From NCBI GenBank assembly GCA_009801015.1, contig VHZZ01001731.1, forward strand, positions 50,458-73,080: a DNA stretch of 22,623 bases. Direction: 5' to 3'. Below the pieces are notes generated by a model. The model was given only the letters and a program-made list of their open reading frames with translations. It was not told where the DNA came from and did no database searches. A program made the position numbers and the translations under genes. This document shows, in pieces, positions 11,801-21,322 of this stretch; position 1 is the first letter of the stretch; every line of letters starts with the position of its first letter. The stretch comes from Silene noctiflora. Taxonomy: Eukaryota; Streptophyta; Magnoliopsida; Caryophyllales; Caryophyllaceae.

Positions 11801-14800
11801 CGGGCTGCCGCCGATGCAGTCATAATATCAAAAACATTTACCAAAAACGTCATTTTTCAGTTCTTGAAATCTGAATTTGAGTAGATTTTCCTCGATAATA
11901 GGACAATAGGTTATGTTTGCAAATTCCCATTACCATTTCCTTCTAGATGTACACGGTCAAAGTGAATTGTCTGTCTAATGAACAAAAAAATAGTTGAATT
12001 TTTTTAATGAAACAGCTTGACATGGAATGAGTACATAACTGAGGCTATTTTATCAAGGTATCAACTGTGGACGATAGAGAAATCTTCACTAGCATTGTTA
12101 ATGATGGGCTGTTGGCTAGTTAGTGATGTTCATGGATATGAAGGAAAGGCTTAATCCGACTAGCTGTTAGGTTCACTTTTTGACTTTTGAGCAATTGCAT
12201 AGCTGGTAGGTGTCAATAAGTTATGAAAGAAAGGCTCAATCCAACAAGGATTTTACCATTGCGTTCCGTCAATGATGATTGTTACAAAAGTCTAGTTTTT
12301 TTTTTTTTAATTCCACTTCCCGTCTTCATAAGCTCCATATGCCCACATAATTACGTTTTTTTTTTTAAGAAATTGAGACGAAATTAGATAAGCCATGTTT
12401 TATGTAACAACAATGTTAGTGTGTTTTCTTATGGACAGTGTTAATTGTTTGGTCGCAGTGGATAGAAATGGAATAGCTGTTGTTTTTTTAGTGTCTCCTT
12501 TTCTGGAGGTTCTCTCCTCTGGAAAAAAAAAGGAGTATTAATGGAAAATAGTACTTGTACACAAATTTTAGGAGCACATGTGAAGGTTGACTGTAAAATA
12601 AGATAAAAGATGTCGATGCCTCCATAAATGTGCTCAAGTATACAATAGTGTCCATGGGCTTTTGACAACCTTGAAAATTTAAAAGTTGCACTTGTGTGTT
12701 TTGTTTGACATTCCAACTTTGCACCTTATTTTACTGAAATTTCTGGTGAATCTATTTGGGATGTGTTAGATTCAATTTTGGAAGGAGTTTGTGCTTGAGG
12801 CCTTAAAACTAAGTATACATATAACTTTGCAAATGTGTTGATAAGTGTTGTACGTGCTACTTGGCACTTTGATATCACGAATTTATCTGTGCCTCAATCT
12901 GGCATTAGTTAGGCTCAACTTTGGAGGGTGAAAGATGGACCTGGAAAATAAATATACAGAAAACTTAAATAAATAATATGTAAAAAAGAAGTTCCAGTTG
13001 CTACTTATTTGTAATTTATTTTCATAAAGTTATCTGGAAACGATTTGGGATTGGTACGATTCAACTTTGGAGGTTAAAGATTGTGCTTGAGACTTGGATG
13101 ATGAGGATACAACTATATACGACACTCTGATAAGCAACATGTAAAAAAGAGTTATGTTTGCTCTATAATGGTTTATCTAGAAGTAGAAATGGTAAATCAA
13201 AGAAAGCTACAAAATGGAACAGAGATAAATGCGACTATCCGAGTGTTCTCCGTGGTGGGTGGAAGTCATGCAACTTTTGAGGAATTGTTTCTAGTCGGAG
13301 CCTAGTGCTGCACATGTATTGGTGCTTATCTTTAATTGACACTGGTGAGATGTCACCATGCCTGACATTCCCTTGCTGTCTCTTTCTGATAACCTTCGAA
13401 AGTGTGCATCGGTAAGAAAGCAGCTTACCGTATCTTTGTTTCACCACCTGTCTCAGTGTCATGTAACACTTACCTCCTAATACAAGCAACCCCTTGGGCT
13501 TGAGTGCATGACTTTTATGGATGAAAGAAGTCAACATGGTGCAGCGCCTTATAGGCTTCCATTGGAGGCCAAGTATGGTGGACTAAAATGCATAGTTTTA
13601 TATGTGTTTGGAACCACATAAGCTGGTGACCCATTTAGCGGGTCATTTCTTGGTTTTGTATTCTTTATTTATCATAATACAATTATCAAGCCAAAGAATG
13701 GCAAGTCTGTGGATGAAAGACTGCTCTGGATTTTATTTTTTTGCTACATTTCCGCTTGCTGAGTAAATATCTTTTCAGAGCTTCTTTCCCGTTATATAAC
13801 TGTAGCCTCTAGGTGATGTCCTCAAACTGGCGTAGACAGAGGTTCTTACATGTATTGCTTGATTTTATGGTGTAATATTATGAGTTGATATGATGTGTTT
13901 TTAAGTATTTTGTAATTAGAAGTATATCTTTGAGTGTTATTATAATTATTTTTTTTATACAAAAATGACAGGCAAAGATAACAGTTATGGAGAAAAAATA
14001 GAACGTATTGATGCCGATTTGAAGATTTTGAAGTGTCAGGTATCTCTTGAGACACAATCAATTTTCTTAATAATTTTGGTAGAGGCAGAGGCCTAATTAT
14101 CATGAGTTTCATGACAGTTTAGTGATTCCTTGTAGATATTCTGCTTCTCTCATATGAGGGATTGTATTTTCTGCATAAGATTTTTCTTAGATTTGCGTCT
14201 TTGCGATGATTGATGAACCATATTGTCTTCCTTCGGATCCATGTGGAACTATTTCATTTATTTATTTAGTCTTTCTGCATGCCCATGGTTAAAAATCCAA
14301 CCTCATTAAAATTGCAATTATCTTGTCCTTCATTTCAAAGCCACTTCTGCCAAAGATGTTTGGAAGTAGGACTTGTAGTACCATTTTTTTCACTAATGCA
14401 CTACTCCTGATGGAGTAACTTCCTGTTAATTTGTGGATATTCTTGTCTAAAGATACTTTTAAGATTGGTTATGTTTATGATGAGCATGGTTCATCTGTAA
14501 AGAGTGGAGGAAAAAAGTTGTGATGTTATGATGAGCAAGGTTCATCTGCAAAGAGTTGGGATGGGGGGCTTGAGTGGTTGAAAATACGAAAAGACCTTTC
14601 TCGGCTTCCTTTGGTATGTACGAGTTTGACCCCCCTAAGGTTCAAGTTTAGCGTCATAATAAATGGCAACTAATGGCTAATCATCAAAAATGTGTCGCAA
14701 GTGATAGGGTGTTTTAACTTTTGCACTTTTTGTACCACGTGTCTCAGCTCCTAAGCTGGAGTAATAGAACTCCTGAATTTTGTCATTTTGACCACTTAAA

Positions 14801-15366
14801 GCTACCTGCTGCAGGAAGACGTCTTGCAACTACTTCCTGATGAGATGGAGACGCAGCACATTGGACAACGTATGCTGCCTCCTTGGGAACTTATCAGATT
14901 GTGCCTTCAGGGTCGAACACCAGAGCTATTGCTAAAGGCTTTTGATGTCTTTGCCTGGACTAGTTCATCCTTCAGGAAATCAAACAAATCTCTCCTAGAA
15001 GAGTGTTGGAAAATTGCTGTTGACTTGGACGATTGGGAAAAGCTTTACCAATTCTCAATTGCTGAAGGATGGAGCGAGGACGATACCTTACGTGTTCTTG
15101 AAAAAACTATGCTTTGCCAGGCAGGTAGGAGATGTTATGGCCCAGAATCAGATTCATATGGCGGAGGTTTTGAGGATGTGTTGCCTGTGAGGCAAGAGAG
15201 CTTTGAACTTTCAAGTGTGAAGGATTCTGGTGCCTCCTCTGTGGAAGCAGTCTTGATGCAACATAAAGATTTCTCAGATGCCGGAAAGCTGATGTTGACA
15301 GCAGTTATGCTGGGCAGTGCAGAACTCGATATTGACGAGAATGAAGGAGCTATTCCTATGGAGTAA
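2850..15366 (+). CDS. NUP133: Nuclear pore complex protein NUP133, complete in eight exons
   Basis: NUP133 is a scaffold subunit of the Y-shaped (NUP107-160) subcomplex of the nuclear pore, acting in pore assembly and mRNA export. In Lotus it is also needed for root symbiosis signalling. Exons by GT-AG joins that keep frame: 2850-3055, 6403-6518, 6603-8417, 9236-9957, 11065-11217, 11321-11657, 13972-14039, 14815-15366; 3,969 nt, 1,322 aa with TGT/AG-phase checks agreeing at every junction. Residues 1-68 are a disordered basic leader with TGTPAPW. About residues 90-560 look like the N-terminal beta-propeller (SGGMDK..SWMICGNKLFMWSYL). About 620-1322 are the alpha-helical stack (HALQIILEHGEKL, HEAYQTLWNICCDLND, SKLLRLGEEFP, DRKRFLQLSKIA, RIDADLKILK). 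These blocks match my memory of plant NUP133. Length is close to other plant NUP133 proteins. Introns are 3347, 84, 818, 1107, 103, 2314 and 775 bp. No frameshift or stop is seen, so the gene looks functional. Confidence 0.95.
3131..4860 (+). repeat. Eight-unit tandem array (about 214-229 bp) in NUP133 intron 1
   Basis: Units begin near TGTATTAGGATG-like sequence at about 3131, 3346, 3560, 3789, 4017, 4230, 4369 and 4598. Spacing is mostly 213-229 bp; one unit is shortened to 139 bp. Each contains CGAAAATGTG-like, GAATGTATC-like and TTAGGTT motifs. Bases 3270-3482 and 3484-3696 are identical over 213 bp, while the remaining units have diverged. The array therefore grew in steps and its latest duplication is young. 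It encodes nothing recognisable and looks like an expanded piece of the original intron rather than a transposon. Confidence 0.9.
5175..6060 (+). repeat. Second tandem duplication in NUP133 intron 1
   Basis: A block starting TTTGGACT at 5175 recurs at 5412 (period 237). Both share ATAATAGTGTTTGTGTAGC, ATATACACTAAGAGT and GGAGTTCCCTAATTTATTT. A third, more diverged copy covers about 5640-6060, for example AGAGTTAAGGGTAG near 5835. A GGTGTCTTACTAGTTACTA motif near 5757 recurs near 6033. It is unrelated in sequence to the array at 3131-4860, so the intron has expanded by tandem duplication at two separate places. Confidence 0.8.
10140..10640. repeat. Repeat-like insert in NUP133 intron 4, family unknown
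   Basis: This part of the 1,107-bp intron has a less AT-rich, tract-poor texture. It carries motifs such as CACAGGTATATGTCCAAGTG and GTGTCCGGTATGGGATCC that look like dispersed plant repeat sequence. The minus strand is open from 10568 to 10269, but its product resembles no family I know. No terminal repeats or target duplication were found, so insertion is an impression only. Confidence 0.3.
12743..13175 (+). repeat. Three imperfect tandem copies of about 145 bp in NUP133 intron 6
   Basis: Related segments begin near 12743, 12884 and 13031. Aligned landmarks TTCAATTTTGGA (12771), CTCAACTTTGGA (12914) and TTCAACTTTGGA (13060) give periods of 143 and 146 bp. Copies B and C also share ATATGTAAAAAAGA / ACATGTAAAAAAGA, and A and C share TTTGTGCTTGAG / ATTGTGCTTGAG. 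The copies are clearly diverged, so the duplication is old compared with the intron 1 array. Confidence 0.7.
14474..14560 (+). repeat. Short direct duplication in NUP133 intron 7
   Basis: TTATGATGAGCATGGTTCAT at 14474 recurs as TTATGATGAGCAAGGTTCAT at 14525, and the match continues through CTGTAAAGAGT / CTGCAAAGAGT. The period is 51 bp with two differences in about 31 bases. It is a simple local duplication within an intron of no visible function. Confidence 0.8.
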
Positions 15367-16304
15367 TTGTGATTATAGTGGTGGAAAGAAATTTTTTGTT
15401 CAAACACCTAGGTGGCCTGGTTCACTATATTGCTTCGTACATAAGAGAGGATCTTACAATCATCTAGTGTTGTAGAGTATGGTTGCGTGGTTTGGGACTT
15501 TGGTTTGGCTAGCCAATCCTCAAACAAAATCGTCTGTAAAAGAATGGAGTTGTTCAAGAACCAAGACTAGGTCGTGCAGGATGCATTACGGAGTATTTTT
15601 GAACCGAGTATTGCTATATGAGGTTGATCTTGTTTCCAGAGTAGAATGTAATCTTTGAACCAAACAAGAAGTTATTGATCTTTGTTTACAAAGTTACTAA
15701 GTCTTGCTTTTAGTTTGTTTCCTCCTTTGCCTGTCTAGACAATTCCAATCCAAGGCACCCAAATCCCGACACGAACAGACGTACAAATACAAGACACTCC
15801 AGATTTTACTCGAACATTGATAGATTTAGCAAATGAGACTGAAGTATTCTCATCTCAAACATTGTTGCAAACGTCTGCTCTAGCCTTGCGACAGGCTCTT
15901 CTAACAGCGTCTGAAAGACAATGTGGTGAAGGTTTTTAAATTCCGAGTAATATACTATGTGCTATTAGAGATATATTTCAAGTAGGCAGGAGAAATGGCG
16001 AATGTGTGTTAATCACTGTAGAGAAGTCTTCAACTAGCCCAACCGAACAGGCGTCGGAACCCTGGAGATATATAGTTGCATACTTGTATTACAGAATATA
16101 CAGTATTACAGATTTACAGTTGTATATTATTGGGAATCCTCCAAACTGATCTTTAGGTAAGACCTGGCTGAAACTTTTGAAAGGGTTAAATATCTCACTA
16201 AATCTCAAATGCATCTCACCCAAAAGTCTCCTGGAAAATTATCCGGAAGATAATATGCTACATACACAACACACCTATACACACGACGTACTCCAAAATT
16301 TACT
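15367..16304. other. Interval between convergent NUP133 and FBN3 genes
   Basis: The first few hundred bases are probably NUP133 3'UTR and the last part FBN3 3'UTR (minus strand). Between them, 15739-15939 is a stretch of 66 sense codons ended by TAA. It follows a pyrimidine-rich tract ending TCTAG that resembles a splice acceptor. It has no ATG and its product (beginning TIPIQGTQIPT, containing TLLQTSALALRQALLT) is not a family I recognise. It could be an orphan exon of a lost gene or chance. No RNA gene or transposon end was seen. Confidence 0.4.
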
Positions 16305-19300
16305 TCATTTTGTTGGAACTCTGTATGATCTATCAATCATTTTCAGGATGAACAAGTTTCCTTTGTCTCCTCTTGACACACTGCAAATTATCCAACAATT
16401 TTTGTCAGCGATTACTCACTTTGAATATACAGATAAGCAACAATTTGCTTTCAGTGACGGAACTACTTTGACTCCCACCTGGAACCTGGGCCTCAGCTCC
16501 AGTCATTTTTCGCTTAGCATTAGTAGTACGCAAAATTATCAAACTGAATCTTCTCATCTTTACCGGGTCAAGTCATAGTACATCTCGTGTTAATTGTGAT
16601 TTCGGCTTCAAGCCTAAAAATCTCGTTTTATGCATTGTTTGATATGTATCTTCCCCTCTCACCATTCTTTTTCCCTTTTTCGGCAATAAGTTCACTAAAA
16701 AAGAAGTTGTTAGGTTTATCGTCCGTTGCTAAACGTGGGCTAATCAAACTTCAAAGCCAAAAGTTCTTTTGACAACAGCAGCTGCATCACTGCATGGACC
16801 TAATGGTAAAGATTCTGCTTATGAGAGGGTGAGGGGATAAGGGCATGGTAGGGGGCCGGGTAAGCAAAACAATCACCTCACCTGTAGATCATACTGATGA
16901 AACCTCAAATTTAAACCGAAATAGAAATGCTACTCTGTACTTTGTAGTTGGTTTGTTATTTTCAAGGCCGTCTAAGCCGTGATAGTCACTTCTTTCTTAT
17001 GGTTATATAGTTCACACTTGAACTCAACTAGTCAATTCATAATTAAAACATAAGATGCATAGATGTGGCGTAGTACTGAAACTATTTGAGGAAACGTACC
17101 GAAGATCTTCATCCAAGTAAGTTATTTCCAAAGAACCACGAGCTCTATCCGGTGCTTTAACAGGTATCTGCAAACGAAAGAAATCTAGTTACAATACCAG
17201 CCACTTCATGAAACAAATCCGTTCATGCAGTAAATAAATGACAGAATTGAGCCGGTAAGATGAAAAAATTCAGTGTGTACATAAATTAAAGAGCAGCAAA
17301 CATTACCAGTCCACCTATCTTGAAATAATCAAATTTCACAGCCACCTTCTTCGAATTTACTGGGGTGAGATCTGCAGTTACCTGGAAAATACAGAGTTGA
17401 GCATGATGAAACTTCATTAAACAGTAAACGGAGGAATTGCCACAAAAAAGTGGATACAGAAACCCTGCAATTCGGCAAAATCAGGCTTTTCTTACATATA
17501 CCTGCTAATTAAAAACTAGTGTAGGCAACAACACATAATATACACCTAGTCCTAGAAGCGGAAGAAGAAAGTAGAAGTTACCTGATTAAAGAATGGCCAA
17601 CTCTCCATGTTTTGGGCTCGAAGTGTGTCTGCGTTGATCGCTTGATAGTTTACCCTTGATCTTAAGAACTTGGGTCTCTGGCAAAATACAACTACTGGAT
17701 GATCAGTTACATAACCGCATTACAAGAACGGGAAAAACAACAAATCGTTCACCCTGCAAACCCTTTTGAAGGCTAGTAATAATCCATTTTTCACTTCACT
17801 ATAGTTCACCTTCACAAATCATAGGGCCTTGTCTTAAAAACTGACTTAAAAACTGAACATGGTCACTGACCGCATTTCAGTCTCATGATCTGATCAAACT
17901 AGTAGTAACAATAATTCTTAACTCGTCATGTACTCGATTTATTATACTCATATCATAGTACAGTCTGAGCGAGTACTTTATAATGATGCTGGAGAAACAT
18001 TTCTTGCTAGAACTTTTAATACAAGTAGCTTGTGAAAGAAATGTCTTTATGTTGTCCTTCAACAGAACCTAACCTTCTGAATAACATTATCGCTTACACT
18101 TTACACAGTGGATGTATGTATTCTCTACAAGAAGAAACAATGTTGTGGCCGATCTTATAAGAAGAAACAATGTGAAATTATATCTAGTTGATCTTACCAC
18201 AGCAAAGGAACAGTTAAGGACAGTATGGTCGAAAGTTATGTTACTTTGACTCTACACTTCTCGGGATATACACACCAATCCGACTATTTTTCTACCAGAC
18301 ATAAACTGATTTGGATTGGTGTATATCCCGACGATTGAATTGCAACATAAACTGATTCCAAATAGAAAAGACAGAATAATCAGTTTCTAATTGACAATAA
18401 GCATAAGCTGTTTATGATAAAAAGTGCATATAAAATATTTAACCTGAGTTTGCAAAATGGATGTTGAGGTGGTGTAAATGAGCTCCCATTTACCATTCAG
18501 TAAATCCGACTTCAGTGGCTCTTTCGTTGGATTCAGAGCTTCAAGTTTACGCGTAAGCTTCATGACCAAAACACAAAATTAATTTTACACTAATTGGGTA
18601 CTTCCAAAGCATGATCTACATGATCACAAACACTCTAATCATGTATATATCCTCAATTCATCAAAGTTAGAAACCTAAACAACAGGAAATATACTACTCT
18701 CTCCGTCCCGGTTAATTGTTGTCATTTGGTTTTGGCACAAAGACCAAGGAAAGAGGAGGGAACCAATTTTAAAATGACAAGTAGACCAAATTGAGTGTGA
18801 ACGATAAAATTGCTCATCCAGAAATAGAAAGGATAACAATTGACTCCAAAATGGAATAGGACAACAAATGACCGGAAGGGAGGGAGTACAAAGTATACCT
18901 TAACTCGGCCAAGGGCTTTAAAGGCATAGCAATCTAGGGGAAAGGAATTCAAACCTAAACCTATTATCCACAGTACCTCCGCGTTAACTACTAGGCTATC
19001 TCTAATGTCATTAATAATTTTAAAACCCAATTACCACCATAGCATATACTCCCTCCGTCCCAATCATTTGTTTACCGTTGCTAGAACTTAAATTTTGGGT
19101 AGCGAATTTCCCCATGTTGCTTTGTACTCATGTTAAGGTCTCGTATATAAAAACTTTTCGGGTAATAAAAATCAATAATCTTAATCATTTTCTACCCTTT
19201 GCTATTAGCTAGGTCTTCCTGCTCACAATGAATACAAAAGGTAAACAAATGACTGAGACGGAAAGAAAAAAAAAAAAGAAAAAAACCTGATCAATAGTTT

Positions 19301-19640
19301 GTTGATCTTCAGGAGTGGCATCAGCACCTCTATCAAGAGGTTGAATAGCTAGAAGAAGCTCTTCCTTGACAGCTTTAGCATCTTTGCTTTTGTTTGTCAA
19401 AAAAGCAGGGAAAAATGATACTCTTGTTTTCCAGGCATTACTTCTACTCAAAACCTGATCTCCTGCTGCTATTAATAATGGCTTTTTTGAGAAACTGGAT
19501 TTGCTAGTACTACTCAACTGAAGTGTTGAAGGAACAGAAACACAAGGAGATGATGCTCTGATTGATGATGATGATGATGATGATTCATTTGCAGGAAATG
19601 ATTTGAAGGAGCAAGCAGAAGATAAGGCCATGCTGCTCAT
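16305..19640 (-). CDS. FBN3: Chloroplast fibrillin FBN3 type (plastid-lipid-associated protein 4/5-like), six exons
   Basis: Fibrillins bind lipids and stabilise plastoglobules or thylakoid membranes; the exact role of FBN3 is poorly known. Exons on the minus strand: 19640-19287, 18557-18444, 17677-17582, 17381-17307, 17167-17100, 16380-16305; 783 nt, 260 aa, all GT-AG with frame kept. Residues 1 to about 80 are a Ser-rich chloroplast transit peptide. The PAP/fibrillin domain follows: [20 protein letters not shown] (exon 1), [20 protein letters not shown] (exon 2, lipocalin-like GKW at 140-142), [23 protein letters not shown], and a C-terminal [17 protein letters not shown] that is typical of the family. 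The pattern matches Arabidopsis At3g26070/At3g26080 as I remember them; the last residues (VPTK) differ from the usual IPL. Two in-frame ATGs exist (19640 and 19631); the second has the stronger context (A at -3, G at +4). Intron 1 is full of transposon fragments, but the coding sequence is intact. Confidence 0.93.
18261..18331. repeat. Hairpin-forming inverted repeat in FBN3 intron 2
   Basis: TCGGGATATACACACCAATCC at 18261-18281 pairs with GGATTGGTGTATATCCCGA at 18313-18331. This gives a 19-bp stem with one 2-nt bulge and a 31-nt loop. A direct repeat ACATAAACTGATT (18299 and 18345) overlaps the right arm, suggesting that a duplication or small insertion made the structure. It could be a remnant MITE; a small-RNA precursor is possible but unsupported. 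Confidence 0.7.
18695..18888. mobile_element. Stowaway-like MITE in FBN3 intron 1
   Basis: The left end reads TACTCTCTCCGTCCCGG and the right end, inverted, TACTCCCTCCCTTCCGG. This is the CTCCCTCCGT-type terminus of Stowaway (Tc1/mariner-derived) MITEs, with TA at both edges as the expected target duplication. Length is about 194 bp, typical of the group. Subterminal sequence also pairs (AATTGTTGTCATTTG with CAACAAATGACC inverted). It has no coding capacity. Confidence 0.8.
18889..19012 (-). mobile_element. SINE-like tRNA-derived sequence in FBN3 intron 1
   Basis: On the minus strand an A-box-like TAGCCTAGTAGT (18998-18987) is followed by a B-box-like GGTTTGAATTCC (18955-18944). This is the internal RNA polymerase III promoter layout of tRNA-derived SINEs. 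It continues to GGCCGAGTTAAGGTA near 18895, beside the Stowaway-like element. No clear poly(A) tail or target duplication is visible, so it may be truncated. It is not a tRNA gene: the cloverleaf is not kept. Confidence 0.5.
19047..19270. mobile_element. Second Stowaway-like MITE, next to the FBN3 exon 1 donor
   Basis: The left end TACTCCCTCCGTCCCAATCA is a textbook Stowaway-type terminus. The right side, inverted, reads CCGTCTCAGTCATTTGTTTA and mirrors the left subterminal CCGTCCCAATCATTTGTTTA. The outermost right end has eroded into an A/G-rich tract. Only about 16 bp separate it from the intron 1 donor at 19286, so its insertion supplied most of the donor-proximal intron sequence. Confidence 0.75.
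19564..19584 (-). repeat. (TCA)7 microsatellite coding a serine run in FBN3
   Basis: Seven uninterrupted TCA codons on the minus strand encode seven serines at residues 20-26, inside the transit peptide. Ser-rich sequence is tolerated and normal there, so length variation at this tract should be harmless. It would make a useful polymorphic marker. Confidence 0.9.
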
Positions 19641-19666
19641 TATTATGCGTTTTGCTACTGTTTTAC

Positions 19667-19801
19667 TACTCTGTTAATTAACGGTTTGGTTTAGAAACTT
19701 GTCAGTTTTCGCAGAAACAAACTCATTTTGTGAGGCTTCTGATTGTCGTCGTGGCCTTTGTGGGAGCACACGAGACTTAGGGGTCGTTAATTAACAGAGT
19801 A
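19667..19801. mobile_element. Small element with 17-bp perfect inverted ends over the FBN3 upstream region
   Basis: TACTCTGTTAATTAACG at 19667-19683 is the exact inverted complement of 19785-19801, with 101 bp between. TA at both outer edges would fit a TA target duplication. The inner end lies only 26 bp before the first FBN3 ATG, so this segment must hold the 5'UTR and perhaps the core promoter. It may be a MITE, or an inverted repeat made during repair. The interior matches no family I know. Confidence 0.55.
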
Positions 19802-20240
19802 TGCAACAGGGCCAGCCTTTAGATTTTTGGGAGCCCAGTAATGGGTAATTCAGTACAAAAAAAATAAAGTATAAACATGTAATACTTGTGTTTTTCTAGG
19901 GTTCACTCGGCTGAGTACAATGGGCACTCGACCGAGTGAGTGACCTAGTGAGATCTGGAATTGTGGCACTTAACCCTGATCCTCAAATCTTGTCCTTGTT
20001 CATTTATTATCATTTGTAAATATAATCTCTTTCTCTCTTTTTCCTATTCTTTTAATTAGTAAACCGTAGTTATTTGATGGGTTGTCTTATGGAATTTAAT
20101 TAAGGTTTGGAGTTTGGACTAGTTAATAAGGGGTTTAATTAATATTGTTAAGGGTAAGATTAATTAGACTAATGGTAAGGGTAAATATGGTATTGCTATG
20201 AAATAATTTTAAATATTTTTTTCCCTCAATGAACATTGTG
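19802..20240. repeat. AT-rich spacer with two LTR-type palindromes
   Basis: ACTCGGCTGAGT (19905-19916) and the perfect palindrome ACTCGACCGAGT-like motif (19926-19937) lie 21 bp apart, the same motif class and spacing as in the LTR at 1219-1361. They may be a scrap of a related LTR. The rest (about 19980-20240) is AT-rich with TTAATTA-type words and no recognisable gene or RNA. Confidence 0.5.
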
Positions 20241-20946
20241 AACTATTTGGAAAAACGCAAAAGTGATTATTAAGTTCCTTAACTTTGTTCAATTGTAAAA
20301 TTAGTCCCCATAATTTTTATTTGGAGCAATTAAACCGCTTAAGTTTCACCAAAAGTGAAATTCAACCCCATTTCTTAGTTTTCACCAAATTCTTAAATTA
20401 AAATCACTTTTAATACAATTTATCAAATATAAAATAATTTATTTTATAATTTTAGAACTTTTATATTTATATTAAATATCAATTTTTTTTTTTTGGAATT
20501 TTATAGTATATAGACAATTTATTATATATGTATGAATACTATATAAATTATAAATAATTTACTAAATATGTATGTAAAAGTGTTATTCGATGATTAATAA
20601 ATTATGTAGAAATTCGTAAAGTTGCAATTAGCAATTTTTAGTATTTAATAAATTGTTTAATACTAATATAAAATGTTTTTAATTAAAATTCTTGTGAAAA
20701 TTTTAAAAATGGGGTTGAATTTCACTTTTGGTGAAATTAATTTCACAATTAAACAAAGTTAAGAGGCTTAATTATTATTTTCGCAATTTCTTTTTTTTTT
20801 TTCTTTTTTTTTTGTGTTGACCAGGAGCATCCCCTAGTCCTACTGACAGCTCAGGGAATCGAACCCCTAACCACTTGTTTAAGAGATAAGAGCTCTTACC
20901 ACTTACACCAGTCAACTTTAGTATTTTCGCAATTTTGAAAATATCT
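20241..20946. mobile_element. Long-armed MITE interrupted by a SINE
   Basis: The two arms are inverted copies. A perfect 30-bp match pairs 20344-20373 with 20707-20736, and similarity extends outwards through AACTTTGTTCAATTGT (left) and AACTTTGTTTAATTGTG (right, inverted). If the SINE at 20790-20935 is removed, the right arm continues to about 20946 and aligns without gaps to the left end at 20241 over 34 bases. Original length would be about 560 bp with a very AT-rich centre and no coding capacity. The left arm has about 37 bp that the right lacks. Long arms suggest a Mutator-type MITE, but the target duplication is not clear. Confidence 0.75.
20790..20921 (-). mobile_element. Full-length tRNA-derived SINE with target-site duplication
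   Basis: Read on the minus strand, the head near 20915 carries the A box TGGTGTAAGTGG (20910-20899) and a canonical B box GGTTCGATTCC (20865-20855), about 35 bp apart. The body ends near 20814 in an A-rich tail of about 24 bp. A perfect 14-bp duplication, TATTTTCGCAATTT on the plus strand, flanks it at 20776-20789 and 20922-20935. All hallmarks of a retroposed SINE are present and the intact duplication suggests a fairly young insertion. An annotation pipeline could mistake it for a tRNA pseudogene. Confidence 0.9.
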
Positions 20947-21322
20947 AATACCTCACTTTATATTTGCTTTTTATTTATGTTTTTCAACATTACCCAAAAT
21001 AGAGTAGAAAGAAAAGAAGTCGGGACAGGTTTACGAATGACGTCCCCTTCCACGCCCCCATCTCATGAATCGTGATGCAGCCGGTGGTGCCGAGCTGTTA
21101 ATCTCATACGAGTATTCATCAACCACCTTCTTCTCTCTCCACATTCCCTACGCATTCATTCCATGCGTGGTTCTTCAATCACCACGTCTTCTCTTCTATC
21201 AATTTCTTCATCTTCTTCCCCTTTTAATTCCATTTATTTATATTTCGTTTATTAATTTATTAATTTATTAATTGGTTGAAAATCTCCGGTTCTTCTCACC
21301 ATTTTTACGTCGCATCTAAGCT
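20947..21322 (+). promoter_or_regulatory. Upstream region and probable 5'UTR of the PPR gene
   Basis: Bases about 21010-21180 are markedly less AT-rich than the flanks, and 21120-21300 are pyrimidine-rich like a plant 5' leader. A 68-codon open frame (21065-21271) ends 51 bases before the PPR start; if transcribed it would be an upstream ORF. Its product is unlike any family I know. No firm TATA box was chosen. Confidence 0.35.

Noticed and set aside
16177..16578. 133-codon plus-strand open frame
   Set aside because: It is antisense to FBN3 exon 6, its 3'UTR and intron 5. The minus-strand exon encodes the conserved SRGDKGNLF block.
20814..20921. Possible tRNA gene on the minus strand
   Set aside because: It has A and B boxes, but an A-rich tail and a perfect 14-bp target duplication show that it is a SINE.
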